DNA of 64,000 nucleotides from Maniola hyperantus (GCF_902806685.2 NC_048539.1:5716501-5780500), one strand, 5' to 3'. Counted from the stretch's first letter, positions 9,587 through 20,785 are shown. Translations and numbers: made by a program. Notes: generated by a model from the letters alone, not told the origin.

Positions 9587-10420
9587 ATGACTGATAGCTA
9601 CTCACATGGCGACATTGATGTTTTGTACATTAATGAAAATATCCCAGGTCCTTCAGAACAAACCCTGGAATTCGAGGAACTGATCCGAAATTTCCATTCT
9701 CAACTAATGCATAGTTGTAAATGCAAGGATGAATGCTTGCCAGACAGTTGTGAATGCCTTCAAATATCTGGTGGTCTAAATTACACTTTACTTGTTCAGC
9801 AGGAAACTAATTCAGAGGTCTTTACAATTAACAAAAACGATCATGTAAGCTCAAGCTCTTATCCAATTATTGAATGCAATGAGTTGTGTCAGTGTTCAGA
9901 TAGCTGTGGTAATAGACTAGTCCAAAATGGGCCGATAACAACACTCTATATAAAATCATCACAAAATAAATTGATTGGGTTAGGTTTATTTACAAATACT
10001 TTAGTTCCGAAAGGATCATTTGTATGTGAATATGCTGGAGAAGTTTTAACTAAAAAACAAGCTCTGTTTCGTCATCACTATAATGAAAAGCACAAGAAAA
10101 TGAATTATATTTTCTGTTTGAATGAACATGTTGCTGGTAAAACTGTTCAAACATATATTGACCCTAGCAGTTTTGGTAATATTGGCAGATACATAAATCA
10201 CAGCTGTGATCCTAATTGTGGAATAGTGCCTGTTAGAGTGAATTCTCCTATACCTAAACTCGCTGTGTTTAGTTTATTGGATATTAAACCTGATACTGAA
10301 ATAACTTTTCATTATGGTTCTGATGATATGAATAATCCTGTTCCTGATCAAAAACCAAGAAAGCCATGTTTATGTAACACCAGTAAATGCAAAGGTTTTA
10401 TGCCTTATCTTCCTTGTTAA
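9587..10420 (+). CDS. SETMAR: SETMAR-like histone-lysine N-methyltransferase (SET domain only)
   Basis: 277 residues in one open exon. A pre-SET module has the nine cysteines expected for a three-zinc cluster (C44, C46, C50, C55, C57, C97, C101, C103, C107). A SET domain follows from about 118 to 247, with a GxG turn for S-adenosylmethionine (G131-L-G133), the RYINHSCDPN core (201-210) and the catalytic-site tyrosine in EITFHYG (Y243). A post-SET CxCx4C (C261, C263, C268) completes the fold. All key residues are present, so an active nuclear lysine methyltransferase is likely; H3K36 and H3K9 are the usual targets of this subgroup, and the actual target is not visible. There is no mariner transposase after it, in contrast with the primate SETMAR fusion. 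TTATTTACAG lies two bases before the ATG, so a 5' UTR intron, or coding sequence continuing upstream, is probable. I chose the first in-frame ATG. Confidence 0.85.
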   Translation: MTDSYSHGDIDVLYINENIPGPSEQTLEFEELIRNFHSQLMHSCKCKDECLPDSCECLQISGGLNYTLLVQQETNSEVFTINKNDHVSSSSYPIIECNELCQCSDSCGNRLVQNGPITTLYIKSSQNKLIGLGLFTNTLVPKGSFVCEYAGEVLTKKQALFRHHYNEKHKKMNYIFCLNEHVAGKTVQTYIDPSSFGNIGRYINHSCDPNCGIVPVRVNSPIPKLAVFSLLDIKPDTEITFHYGSDDMNNPVPDQKPRKPCLCNTSKCKGFMPYLPC

Positions 10421-10766
10421 GTGTTCTGTCAGATTTCTTTTCTTAGACATAACCTTCTGCTGTATGTGAGACAGCTAGTGCAGCTCCCCATCAGATCACT
10501 CCAGACAGCAGAGCTTACTCCAGAAGCGAAGCAGGCCACCCAGGTAGGACTTCAGGAAGTGGGGAGCCAATGTATATAATCTTATGATTGAGCAGATACC
10601 CCACTGCATTTAAGCAGTACCTATGTGTTCCAGTGTCTCTCCACTCTCCATGCATGCTCTGCTCTACAGTCAGTCAGTGATTGCTAGAATAGAGGTGTTT
10701 CTTTAACAAACAGTTGTCCTGTTACTGTGCCTACTTCTGTCCTAAGTCCCCCTCGGTTTAGTTGTA
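10421..10766 (+). other. 3' flank of the SET gene
   Basis: Begins directly after the TAA at 10418-10420. No clear AATAAA is seen before the transposon at 10767; an AATAAA-rich stretch occurs only near 11578-11588. The 3' end of the transcript is not determined. Confidence 0.35.
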
Positions 10767-11163
10767 CAGTGGAAACTCGATTAACCGGACTAATTGTTGT
10801 CGTTAGCGATTCGTCGATAGTCGAAAATCCGGATAATCGAATGTATGAAGAAAAGCGGGTTTTGTGCATATTATCTATGTATGTAATTCACTATAATAGT
10901 ATTTTCAATTTTCAAAGTAAGATAATAACTATACCAAGTGGGATATCATATGAAAGGGTTTTGCTTTTACATTCAAACACAGATTTTTATTTATTTTTAT
11001 ACATAATAGTTTTTGATTTATCGTACAAAATGGCGGCAAAATACCCGAGTATGGAACCCTCGGTGCGCGAGTCTGACTCGCACTTGGCCGAACAATTTTC
11101 GGTTGGTAGTCCGGATAATCGCGAATCCGTATAACTGAGGGCCGGGTAATCGAGTTTTTACTA
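10767..11163. mobile_element. Tc1/mariner- or pogo-like MITE
   Basis: The left end CAGTGGAAACTCGATTAACC is mirrored by the right end (GGGTAATCGAGTTTTTACTA, ending 11163), and both sides carry TA (10765-10766 and 11164-11165). Inner subterminal repeats ATCCGGATAATCG recur at about 10828 and 11108. The CAGTG-type terminus and TA target fit Tigger/pogo-type elements. The middle contains a piece of family C (10898-11092). No transposase frame. Confidence 0.65.
10898..11092 (+). repeat. Family C fragment nested in the MITE
   Basis: The 3' half of family C: TATCATATGAAAGGG, ACAGATTTTTATTTATTTTT, then GACTCGCACTTGGCCG. It lies inside the 10767-11163 element, so either it inserted there or the element captured it. 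Confidence 0.6.
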
Positions 11164-11165
11164 TA

Positions 11166-12094
11166 GTAGTGTCTTAGTAAGGACTGGCTATTGTCTACAA
11201 TCAGTGTTTGCCCAGAGTTTAGAAACCTGTTAAGTTATCATGCTAATTAATAATTTCTTCCTTAATACTCTTAAGTACTAAAAGGCACAGTATGACCCCT
11301 CACTAACTTCACTCTTTCTCATTACTGAGGGTCATGCCCCTTTCTGTTAATCACATAAGTAATGTTAGTTTTTTTCTTGAGATAATTATGCAGCGCGTTC
11401 CCAGGTCCTACCGCATAGAACAACCAAGGTATAATCGAGAAATAAAGGCCAAATTCAAACTTCTAAATTCGGTTACCCATCTATTTACTGACTTGGGTCA
11501 ACATTGGTTTTTTATATACTATAGTAGTAGCATTATAGAGTTTAGTACCTAATATAATAGCAAGATTGTTATTTATGTAAATAAATAAAATTGTTATTAA
11601 AGATTAAGGCCTTATTTTCTTAAGAAAATTACAATATTTTCAATAAAATATTAAGCAACACTTATCACAATGTTTTATTTGTTCATCTCAACCTAATGTT
11701 GACCCTGCAGATAAGTAAAGATAAAATAAATGACCAAACAGCTTAATATTTTAATTAGGTATTATACTTACCTAGAATTGGTTGTTAGGTAGGTATTATA
11801 TTCAAGTCAACACTATTGTCTATTCTATACTTACTTTACTAATTGTTTCCCACGACTTCGTCCGCGTGATATAATTTATGCCTACTTGATGATGTCCGCG
11901 TGAATATGGGTTCAAAAATCCCGCGGACTGCTGAGACTACATTTTCTATCATCATCTACATCAGCTATCGCTGTAGACTACAGTAGGTCTAGGTAGGTAC
12001 CAAACGTCAAAATTGGTTGATAGCGCGCGGAACAGACATTCCCACTAGCGATATATTCTACTCATGTGTTCCCCACGTCGCGCCTCACTAATCT
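11166..12094. other. No gene recognised
   Basis: Contains a tiny family B-like scrap at about 11850-11930 (CACGACTTCGTCCGCGTG). The 72-codon frame at 11334-11552 has no domain. Otherwise AT-rich spacer. Confidence 0.4.
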
Positions 12095-12740
12095 ATCTAA
12101 ATATATAAAAGAGAAATACCACTCACTCACTGACTGACTGACTAATCACGAAATCTCAGAAACTATAAAGCCTACAAACTTGAAATTGGAAGTTAGGTTC
12201 TTTCTAGGACGTAGGTGTCAGCTAAGAAACGGTTTTGAAAAATTCCCCCCCTAAGGGTGCGAATGGGGGGGTCGAAGGTTGTATGAAAGTCCTATGTTTT
12301 TGGAGTTAGAGACGTGAAAATCGACCTTTAGGTTATTAGCTTTAAATAATAAAAATCTGTATAATTCAATTCGGGATATTCCCCCCTTAAGGGTCGTAAA
12401 ATAGGAGGGAAATGTTTTTATAGAAAAGTTTTAACAATTGTTATTTTTACTTGTGAAATGTAGGCTATTTCTAGGGGGTAGGTTCTAACTAAATTAGGGT
12501 AGGTTCTAACTAAGGATCTAACTAAATTGCCCGCCTAAGGGAGTAAAATGAGGATGGAAGGGTTATATGAAAATCCTACGTTTTTTAAGTTAGAGATATG
12601 AAAATTGGCATTTAGGTATTCTGGGTTCCGTGTCTTAAGGTGAGACTGAGTGAGTAGGTAAGTGAGGCCTTTTGCAGCGGGAAAATTTCAGATCTCATGT
12701 GAAACCAGTACGCGGACGAAGTCGCGGGCATCTGCTAGTA
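12095..12740 (-). repeat. Family D interspersed repeat (about 640 bp)
   Basis: Minus-strand copy of the element at 43192-43800. From left to right: CACTCACTCACTGACTGACTG tract, CGAAATCTCAGAAACTATAA, several CCCCTAAGGG blocks separated by about 130-190 bp modules, and CGCGGACGAAGTCGCGGGCA at the right end. The CCCTTAGGGG blocks are internally repeated modules. No coding capacity. Confidence 0.7.
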
Positions 12741-13130
12741 TAATGTATAGTTGTTGGTAGTTAGTCGCGTCTGACATACGATGCGAGTGCGAGCTCGCGC
12801 AGGTATTGTCAATATTGTTCCACGCGCTTGTGTACTGTTAACGGATGTAACACTCACACTATTGCAGCTGGCGAACGTGGGGTGCGGTGCGGCGCATGGG
12901 CTGGCTGGTGTGCTCCGCTCCCTCGCGTCACCCGCTCCACTGACGCCTAAAAATGCTATTGCGACGCGTCTTGAGGTTAACTTCAAGAACGACTATTTAA
13001 TTGGCGCGTATTTTACTCTGAGCGCCTCACTTCGTACCTACTTATCACCACAATTTTATAAAACTTATAATAGCATTAAGTACGTGAATCGCGTGTTGTT
13101 CGAAAGAGCACCAAGTCCTAATCCAAGACA
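12741..13130. other. GC-rich island without a convincing gene
   Basis: A frame at 12781-13143 is open for 120 codons and contains GCGAAHGLAGVLRS, which recalls a LanC-like motif, but nothing else of that family is present. I regard it as unassigned, probably repeat-derived, sequence. Confidence 0.3.
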
Positions 13131-13262
13131 AATCAACAGATAGACGTCCATTGTTGGACATAGTTCTCTTGTAGGGACTTCCACATGCCACAGTTTTGCG
13201 CCGCCTAAGTCTAGCGGCTCCCTGCGACACGTTAGCCCACCTAGTGGGGGACGTCAATAAGA
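13131..13262 (-). mobile_element. 3' fragment of an endonuclease-reverse transcriptase LINE
   Basis: On the minus strand it encodes WKSLQENYVQQWTSI, the C-terminal end of the abundant insect RTE-like endonuclease-reverse transcriptase proteins. It is preceded by a frameshifted remnant of the PPTRWxDD/AAQNR region (CCACCTAGTGGGGGACGTC on the plus strand). It is truncated at both ends and not functional. Confidence 0.6.
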
Positions 13263-13281
13263 AGTGCGCGCAAAACAAGTA

Positions 13282-13420
13282 GTCCAATCTGAAGTATGAA
13301 CTGGAGGTGCATGACTGCGCATTGTACAAACAGATCTCAGCCGGGCTGTATCTAAAAGATTTAATCCATAGTCTGACATGCGCAAACCGCTATGTTGATC
13401 GCCGCAACTTCAGATTGGAC
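13282..13420. mobile_element. 139-bp MITE with TA target duplication
   Basis: Ends GTCCAATCTGAAGT and ACTTCAGATTGGAC are perfect inverted repeats flanked by TA on both sides (13280-13281, 13421-13422), as expected for a Tc1/mariner-type derivative. No coding sequence. Confidence 0.7.
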
Positions 13421-13676
13421 TAATGTTATTTTGCATCTTTGCGATCAACATTGAACTATGAAGGTTCACTGCTTCGATGCGGCAATCTACGACAATATCA
13501 CGCGGGTAGAGTTATTTTTACCCGATTATCTGATGGTTAGACTAGCTCAATGATTAATCCCTTTTTTCATCGTCCACTGTCCAATTATGAATACCTAATA
13601 TAATATCTTCTCTATTAGTTATATAGCAAGGTTGGTACCTAATATAGCCAGAGATAATTTATTAAGTACGAGGTTT
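13421..13676. other. Unassigned spacer
   Basis: No gene or repeat recognised. Confidence 0.3.
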
Positions 13677-14115
13677 TTAGGGTTCCGTACCTCAAAAGGA
13701 AAACGGAACGCTTATAAGATCACTTTGTTGTCTGTCTGTCCGTCAAGAATCCTATAGGGTAGGTAGGTACTTCCCGTTGACCTAGAATCATGAAATTTGG
13801 CAGGAAGGTAGGTCTTATAGCACACATGAGGGATAAAATGTGAAAACCGTGAATATGTCGGTAGGTACATCACAAGAAAAAAAATTAAAATGTATTCATG
13901 AACAATATTGCTATTTTCAACTTTCAAAGTAAGATTACAAATAGCAAGTGGGGTATCATACTTATGAAAGGGCTTTCTTTGTTCATTCTTAAACAGATTT
14001 ATTTATTTTTAAGGCATAATCGTTTTTGATTTATCGTGCAAAATGTCGATTAAATGCGATTGTAGTACGGAACCCTCATTGAGTGAGTCTGACTCGCACT
14101 TGGCCGGCTTTTTTA
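13677..14115 (+). repeat. Family C interspersed repeat, near full length
   Basis: Runs from TTAGGGTTCCGTACCTCAAA through GTCTGTCTGTCCGTCAAGAA, CATGAAATTTGGCAGGAAGG and GGGGTATCATACTTATGAAA to GACTCGCACTTGGCCGGC. The two ends, GGTTCCGTAC and GTACGGAACC (near 14070), are inverted copies. Same family at 35912, 50824, 54118 (minus) and 61950 (minus). No open frame is conserved between copies. Confidence 0.75.
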
Positions 14116-14260
14116 TATAGCTTTATAATACCTGTTGCTTACTTAGGTACCGCTTGAACCGGTCTTCGATGGATGCTGGCCCAGAGTTCTAAGTACCTAT
14201 ATTGACTTTTGTACGGGACAGTGGGGAATTGCAGACACAAGGAAACTTCTAAATCCATAC

Positions 14261-14478
14261 TTCCACACTAATATTATAAATGCGAAAGTGTGTCTGTCTA
14301 TCTGTCTGCTAGCCTTTCACGGCCCATCCGTTCAACCGATTTTGACGAGACACAAATATAGCTTGCATCCCGGGGAAAGACATAGGCTACCTACTTTTAT
14401 CTTGGAAAATCAAAGAGTTCCCACGGGATTTTTAAAAACCTAAATCCACGCGGATGAAGTCGCGGGCATCATCTAGTA
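14261..14478 (-). repeat. Family B interspersed repeat
   Basis: Minus-strand copy from CACTAATATTATAAATGCGA to GGATGAAGTCGCGGGCATCA, with TGTCTGTCTATCTGTCTG in the tail and GGCCCATCCGTTCAACCG in the middle. Confidence 0.75.
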
Positions 14479-15705
14479 AAAACTAAATTATTAGGTAGAA
14501 TCTAAAATCAGACTTTTTCATTTTTTATTAGAATACAACTTCGTAAGCACCTACTAATATATGCCTGCGTACCTACGTGTGCTGAGTAGGTATCCATAAT
14601 TATTTCCTACATGGGTATACGAAACGTGGTTAATTGTTAAGGAAGTATACTACACAATAGGTAGGTAGGTACCTAGTTATATTACACAGTTTATACCAAT
14701 TACGAACCACGAAACAAGATTCAAGATTTGAACTTTGAAGATGAAGCGTCACGAATTGAAACTAATTGGACCACTTAAATAACAAGACTTGTTTATTTGA
14801 AGGCTGTAGTACCTATTTAATTAATATTCTAATTTGTTTTAGGTATTAGACATATTTTTTTACAACTATAGGTCCTATAGGTAGGGTACTATTATTCTAA
14901 GTATAAAAAGCCAGCTATGGTTGCCAGCCGTAAATTACATAGAAATCGATTAACTTGGCAATAAAAACAAAAAATCCAAATTGTTATTTGTTGTTCGACG
15001 AATCTTTAGTATACCTACCTATATATTCTACACTCCTCGTATACTACGCAAGTTTTTATATGTTTAGATTTCAAGTTTCTTAGAACGAGCGTTGAAGATT
15101 CCCGTACGTTTTTACCCTGGTCAATACTAATAAATACAATCAAAGTGTCTGTCTGTGAACATAATATAATTGTTAGAATAGACCTACCCCTATTTTTTTA
15201 TCATTATGTTTACTTTATCAAAACCCAACCTCCCTTTTCAGGTTCCGTAGTCAACGAGGAACCCTTATTTTAATTTTTGTGTCTGTTTTACCTGTTCGTT
15301 TTTCAAAGCTAATCTTTGAAACGGCTAAACTGATTTTACACCATCACTTTGCAGGCAAGGAGAGGACTATGTGATATTTAGGCCCGTGTCATGGTAAAAT
15401 AAAGGGTTCCTACGGGATTGTCCTAACCTGGAAAACCTAAAGCAATAAGCTAAGATTTAGGTATATAAAAGAGAATAAGAATTCGTTGTTTGCATCGATG
15501 GTTGTTTGTACACGAGGCAAGTAGTAACTTAATAGATAGATACTGAAGCCAATAGAATATACTTACTTAAAATAATGAAATGTAGAGCAGAGATAATTTA
15601 AGTATTGGAATTATCGCTGATGATTGTGAATTTTGATCTAGAGTGCTTTTCAAAAGGCCATTTGTTAAAATACTTAACTAATAATTTGAAAGCAACAATA
15701 AAAAC
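14479..15705. other. Intergenic, no gene recognised
   Basis: AT-rich with many scattered TAGGTAGGTACC words, which are common throughout this window. A weak family C-like scrap lies at about 15236-15340 (GGTTCCGTAGTCAACGAGGA). No exon or RNA gene seen. Confidence 0.4.
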
Positions 15706-16245
15706 CGGCCAAGTGCGTGGCGAGCCACGCGCAGTGTAGGGTTCCGTAGTCACAATCCTCGAAAAACAGATATAACTCCTTAACCTGTGAACCCTACTTA
15801 GCCATGATAGTTTTCCTTTAAAATTGATTATATATACTATTGCTGTGAATTTTTTCACGTTCCTATATACCTACTACCATTTGGCTGATAGAGGGGGGGA
15901 CACTTGACTCTAATAAAAATTAACACTTTAAAACATCATATTTTACAAACGGATCTAGTTATCAAAAAATTATGTTGCCAGACCCACAGTATTTTTAAAA
16001 GACCTATTCAACGATACCCCACACTATGGGGTAAACGAGAAAAAAAAAGTTCATCCCCACTTACATGTAGGGGAGCTACCCTAAAAAATATATTTATCCA
16101 AATTTTATTTCACCACTTTGTCGGCGTGATTAATATTTATACCCATGAGATGTCTCTGAGATTAACCGAGGACGGACGGATGGACAGACAGACAGACGGA
16201 CGGATATGGCGAAACTATAAGGGTTCCTTGTTACTACGGAACCCT
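15706..16245 (-). repeat. Long interspersed repeat of the GGTTCCGTAG type
   Basis: Left end CGGCCAAGTGCGTGGCGAGC, AGGGTTCCGTAGTCACAATC; right end GACAGACAGACGGACGGATA, then GGTTCCTTGTTACTACGGAA. It is a relative of family C with its own internal sequence. The long open frame at 15904-16593 runs through and out of this repeat and has no recognisable protein domain. Confidence 0.6.
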
Positions 16246-16965
16246 AAAAAGAGTCTGGTGACTGCTAATGTTCGTTTTCTCGTTCGAGTGAAGTTACGAG
16301 CATCAGCTAGTGTAAGTTATATGTGGCTTGCGCTGTGGAAAGCCCAGTCGTTAAAAACAAACAAGTATAGAGTTCATATGGGTAGATATAAACACATAGT
16401 CGTCATATCCCCAGCAACAAGTTCCGCGCGGTCCGACGGAGGGGACACACGTCTGACGGAGACCATTAGCCTCTGTTATTCAGTTATTTACCTTCCACCA
16501 GGCAGTGGATGCAGAACGTGCCAGAGCATAAGTGGAAATTGCTGCAATCATCTCGTTGAGCGTAAACAAACCAGTGAGTATCTACCGCATTGACCATTCA
16601 TTACGTTTTATGTAACACCAATGACCAAGCCGGCCGGCGATGTCTTTATTGGAATACTGTTAAGTTGTTTACCATGATGTAGGTAGGTACTTAGTTACCT
16701 ACTTACCTACCTGCATCACCGGCTATATAATATAAAACTTAGGTATACACGTGCTATTAAGCTTAATGAACTGTTACTATGCGTTTCAAATACCTAATAA
16801 GACCATCACAATGACTTGTAGTACCTACACATAGATGTCATTGAATCATAGATATCTAGGTAGGTACATAATTTAATTTTTAACACTAGCAATTAAATAT
16901 TGCTTGATTTGAATTGTACCTACTGCTTTTATTTTAAAGAGGACCGACAAAAATATAGTAAAAAC
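16246..16965. other. Intergenic, no gene recognised
   Basis: Includes a short GC-richer patch at 16420-16570. No domain or RNA structure recognised; runs of TAGGTAGGTACC occur near 16680. Confidence 0.35.
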
Positions 16966-17367
16966 TAGCTTATGCCCGCGACTTCATCCGCGTGGACTAA
17001 GGAAACAAACCCCTATTTTTCTCAATTACAATAATATTATGTTGAATTTTCAAAAATCCTTTCTTACCTACGTCATAATAGCTATCTGTTCCGTCCAGTA
17101 GTTTGAGCTGAGTTGCTATAAGTCCCGCAAATTGCTAATGCGTGTGGCCGCCATTTTAGTGGCGTCAGCACTAGAGTGAAGTTTTGAGCTGATGGATATA
17201 TTATATCAACTGGTATTTTCCTAATTAGCGCTTCCCATAGGCTGACGTCAAAATGACGTCATTTCGATGTTAATGAGACATGGTTCCAGCGCAATAGCAG
17301 TTTGGGGGCTTATAGATAATTCAGTCAGTCACCTTTTCCTTTTATACTTACTTATATTATTTAGATT
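16966..17367 (+). repeat. Family A repeat with internal insertion
   Basis: Starts ACTAGCTTATGCCCGCGACT and ends TCAGTCAGTCACCTTTTCCT, but about 200 bp between 17113 and 17310 are foreign to the family. The insert has GTGTGGCCGCCATTTTAG and CTGACGTCAAAATGACGTC. A similar insert in opposite orientation occurs near 28817-28930. Confidence 0.6.
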
Positions 17368-17412
17368 AAGCTTAAAAAACTGGCCAAATGGCCAAATCAG
17401 CTAGTTAATAAA

Positions 17413-17567
17413 TAGCCTCAGCCCTCAATAGCTCAACCGGTGAAGGAGTGGACTGAAAGCCGAAAGGTCGACGGTTCAAACCCCGCCCGTTGCACTATTG
17501 TCGTAGTTGGAGAGGTAAAGGGAATATTAGTCATTTAACATGGCTAATATTCTTAAAAAAAAAAAAG
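17413..17567 (+). repeat. SINE family F (tRNA-like head, poly(A) tail)
   Basis: CAATAGCTCAACCGGTGAAG and GGTCGACGGTTCAAACCCCG resemble RNA polymerase III A and B boxes; the sequence continues to CTAATATTCTT plus an A run. A second copy is at 30354-30536. Confidence 0.65.
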
Positions 17568-18827
17568 TTGCCTTGGTGCATTGCCTATTGGTGCAAATAA
17601 AAGTAAAATGATCTCGAGGTATGTACTATGTAGGTATAATATATCAACTGGTATTTTCCAAATAAGCGCTTCCCATCGTCACGATTTATCAGAGGGGATC
17701 GCTGACTCAAAGTTAAGGTGGCCACTTTGAGCACACCTTTCCTAATCAGACGCTATTCTGTTATAAATAAATGTACCTACCCAATTACTTAAATACTTTT
17801 TACTCGTACTTTTTATATCGTAGCTAAGTAAGTATTTATTACTCCTAGAGAATCTAAATCTTCTCTACATTATATTAAAACTTGTCCTCACTGACTGATC
17901 TACCAACACAGCCTAAACTGCTGGGGTTAGAAACTTGACTTTTTTGGATATTCGACCCCGGGCTTATTAAATACGGGATTGAAGGTTTTTGAAAGTCAAA
18001 ATTTAAAGTTCTAGTCTTCAAAATTATTGGTAGGTATTTGAACTTTCGATAAAGGTGCGTATATTTTAGAATTTTTGGGAATTCCAACTTCTCACTGCTT
18101 TCAAAAATACCACTCCAGCGAAACCAGTTTGCGTGTCATAAAAAAGCTGTTTACATATTGTTACCCATCTAGGAAAATATGTCTGTGATAACATAATAAT
18201 TACTTAATATGCAAAATCTCGGGGCTTTAAACTCCTAAAATAGCTGTTAATAATGATGTCTATTCCATAGCAACGACATGGCGCTTCGCAGTCGCAGAAC
18301 ACACATTAGTTGTTGGTTTAGTGGACTGGACATTTAAAATCTCACACTATTACACACTCTCACATAATAATAATGAAATAATAGTGAACACCTATTACTA
18401 GCTTCTAGTCATTTAATTTTAAGATTATGTAGATCAATTTAAGCTGTTGGTTTTCCAATAAAAATAAAAATAAAATAATAAGTTTCTAATAGTCTTTCTC
18501 GTAGGCATCGTAGGTCTGAAAGCTATGCTATCCTTTTCCAGTAGGATTAAGAAAAAATCGTAAACCAGACAGCATTAGATACTCTTCGACTTATCTATTC
18601 AATTCAGTTTAGTTGGAGATTAGTGGTACCTAAGTAGGTACAACCAATAACCCAATTGGGTTTAATTTGAAATTAACAATCTGATAACAGTCGGTTGCAT
18701 AAGAAACTGGGCGTAAGGCGCAGGGTGTAAGGACGTAAGGAAGATTAGGCAAAACAAAACTTTTTTCCGATTTGTGTGCAGTGTCGAATTCTGGGGAACT
18801 TTTGGTGCATAGGTTCTATCATAATAT
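17568..18827. other. Intergenic, no gene recognised
   Basis: AT-rich. About 17860-18110 looks like a diverged family A/D-type repeat on the minus strand (TCACTGACTGATCTACCAAC). The TATATCAACTGGTATTTTCC block near 17640 also occurs at 17204. No exon seen. Confidence 0.35.
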
Positions 18828-19105
18828 AGGTACGTTAGATATAGTTTCAGGACGGAAGCCAGAGTTTGTCTATCTTCGACGTCATCTCGACCGCAGGACG
18901 CTACTTATAGGTCGTTTGACCAGATTTCTACACTCCACGACCTTGTTCTCCTCCTGCAATTGATTTTTGATGTCATCTGTCCATCTAGTGGAAGGGTATA
19001 ATCAACATTCTGGTGCAGGATCGGACCAGCACCTTATGGGACTCTAACGTCCATCGGTGTATCCCGTCTATTGCTACTTTAGCTTTGCGTCATATAGGCT
19101 AGGTA
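18828..19105 (-). mobile_element. Endonuclease-reverse transcriptase LINE fragment
   Basis: Minus strand encodes pieces resembling RWGPKVL, RTGKRSVGRP and RWTDDI of RTE-like retrotransposon proteins, for example the GTCATCTGTCCATCTAGTGG block on the plus strand. Frameshifts and stops are frequent, so it is a dead fragment. Confidence 0.5.
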
Positions 19106-19465
19106 CCTACGTCAGGTAATTGTATAAGTACCTACCTACCTATTTTAATGTTAGATGATGCCATATCGATCCCAGTATTAGCATTCTAAGACGCGGTTCG
19201 ATGGTAGGCGATTTTGAACATATTGTGAAAAGTAAAGTTTAAGATTTCAGTGGGAAAGGCATTCTGAACCAGTGGTAGATGCATTTGACGATTCAAAAGT
19301 ACTTGTGAAATTTTAATTGAACAATAAATATTATTATTTTATTTTTATTCAGTCGCTCGTGTTTCCTGGCACCCGGCACTTGCTTCATAGTTTTTCAACC
19401 ACGCATACCTATAATGATGTTTAATACTTATCCAAGTTTTTTTAGTAGTGTTGACACCTTTTATA

Positions 19466-19690
19466 TATAACAAATCAATCAATCAATCAATCAGCCTATT
19501 TGCGTCCACTGCTGGACATAGGCCTTCCCAAGAGCACGCCACCACACACGATCCTCCGCCTTCCTCACCCACCTATTTCAAGGCCAACAGTCAGTGTCCA
19601 CGTCTCAGCGCCATACGTCATCACAGGTAGGACACACTCATTAAAGACTTTCGTCTTTAGGCTTTGGGATATCGACGAATTGAAGACTTG
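19466..19690 (-). mobile_element. 3' end of an RTE-like LINE with (TTGA)n tail, internally deleted
   Basis: On the minus strand, SLKTKVFNECVLPVMTYGAE is encoded at about 19690-19600, then after a deletion AYVQQWTQIG and a stop near 19497. The 3' tail is a TTGATTGATTGA repeat at 19474-19494 (seen as CAATCAATCAATC on the plus strand). This is the C-terminal end of an endonuclease-reverse transcriptase. The two halves are in different frames and non-functional. Confidence 0.65.
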
Positions 19691-19925
19691 ACGCAATTTA
19701 CCAATATGAACAATACAAATATGAACGTGTTATGCATAATGCAACGGTAGTTTTATAACATGTTACATGACTGGACGCACCTAGATTTAGGTAGGTAGGT
19801 ATAACATTAATTTACGCCATAGAATTTACCTTCACTTTGCAACGGTTGATTCAATTTACTTAGTTTCTGAATGGACGGTAATTTTCTGGGTATCGTTCTG
19901 GTATTTGGTTCAGGGTATTTACTAT

Positions 19926-19973
19926 TTACCTATATTCGTTATAAGTATAAATATCCATAACGAATATAGGTAA
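19926..19973. repeat. Short perfect hairpin
   Basis: TTTACCTATATTCGTTAT and its reverse complement ATAACGAATATAGGTAAA are separated by about 12 bp. No element boundaries recognised. Confidence 0.6.
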
Positions 19974-20135
19974 ATATCCTACGTATTTATCTACTTATGT
20001 ATATAATATGCAAATACAGACAAAATGACCGTGAAAATAAATATTGGCTAATGGCGAACAATGGCTACCTACTAGTAGAAGTCCATCATTTCGTCTCGGT
20101 CTGCTTCAAACTATACACCGGTTTTTATTATTTAC

Positions 20136-20357
20136 TAGCTGATGCCCGCGACTTTGTCCGCGTGGAATTAGGTTTTTTTTAATCCCGTAGGAACCTTTTT
20201 ATTTTCCGGGATAAAAAGTAGCCTATGTCACTCTCCAGGTCTTTATCTATACCCATGCAAAAAATCACGTCAATCCGTTGCACCGTTGCGACGTGATTGA
20301 AGGACAAACCAAAAAACCAATAAATCAACAAACAAACACACTTTCGTATTTATAATA
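20136..20357 (+). repeat. Family B interspersed repeat
   Basis: CTAGCTGATGCCCGCGACTT to CACTTTCGTATTTATAATAA. The tail tract is modified to CAAACCAAAAAACC instead of CAGACAGA. Confidence 0.7.
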
Positions 20358-20404
20358 AGGGTACTGATAATAAGGGTACTATCAATCTTGTACCTATATT
20401 AAGT

Positions 20405-20625
20405 AACTAGCCTGTGCTCGCGACTTCGTCCGCGTGGACTACACAAATTTCAAACCCCATCACCCCCTTAGGGGTTGAATTTTCAAAAATCTTTTCTTAG
20501 CGGATGCCTACATCAAAGTAGCTATCTGAATGCCAAATTTCAGCCCGATCTGTCCAGTAGTTTGAGCTGTGCGTTGATAGATCAGTCAGTCAGTCAGTCA
20601 GTCACCTTTTCCTTTTATATATTTA
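20405..20625 (+). repeat. Family A interspersed repeat, well preserved
   Basis: From AACTAGCCTGTGCTCGCGAC through CCCCTTAGGGGTTGAATTTT to CAGTCAGTCAGTCAGTCACC and a TATATATTTATT end. It makes a good reference copy for the family. Confidence 0.75.
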
Positions 20626-20785
20626 TTAAGTAATTAATAGTTACACATTGCATAGAGCTCAAAAAGTAAAATTTGTCGTCGGTACAGTTCCTTCTTTTAC
20701 AAACTATACACGCTTACGCGCGCGTGACCACTGCTGCAGTGCATCAGTTTCCGTTGCGTTTTCTTTGTTTCTACTGCTAAGAAAA

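Noticed and set aside
12781..13143. GC-rich frame containing GCGAAHGLAGVLRS, reminiscent of LanC-like proteins
   Set aside because: Only about 14 residues resemble the motif, the zinc-binding cysteine and histidine context is absent, and other frames of the same GC-rich stretch are also open. Too weak to call.
13045..13329. 94-codon minus-strand frame
   Set aside because: Partly the decayed LINE C-terminus (13131-13262) and partly unrelated flank; not a host gene.
15904..16593. 229-codon open frame on the plus strand
   Set aside because: It runs through a family C-like repeat and out into AT-rich spacer, has no recognisable domain and no start or splice context. Repeat artefact.
16680..16720. 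TAGGTAGG-type runs, here and throughout, as telomere-like repeats
   Set aside because: The lepidopteran telomere unit is TTAGG; these are short irregular TAGG/TACC words dispersed over the window.
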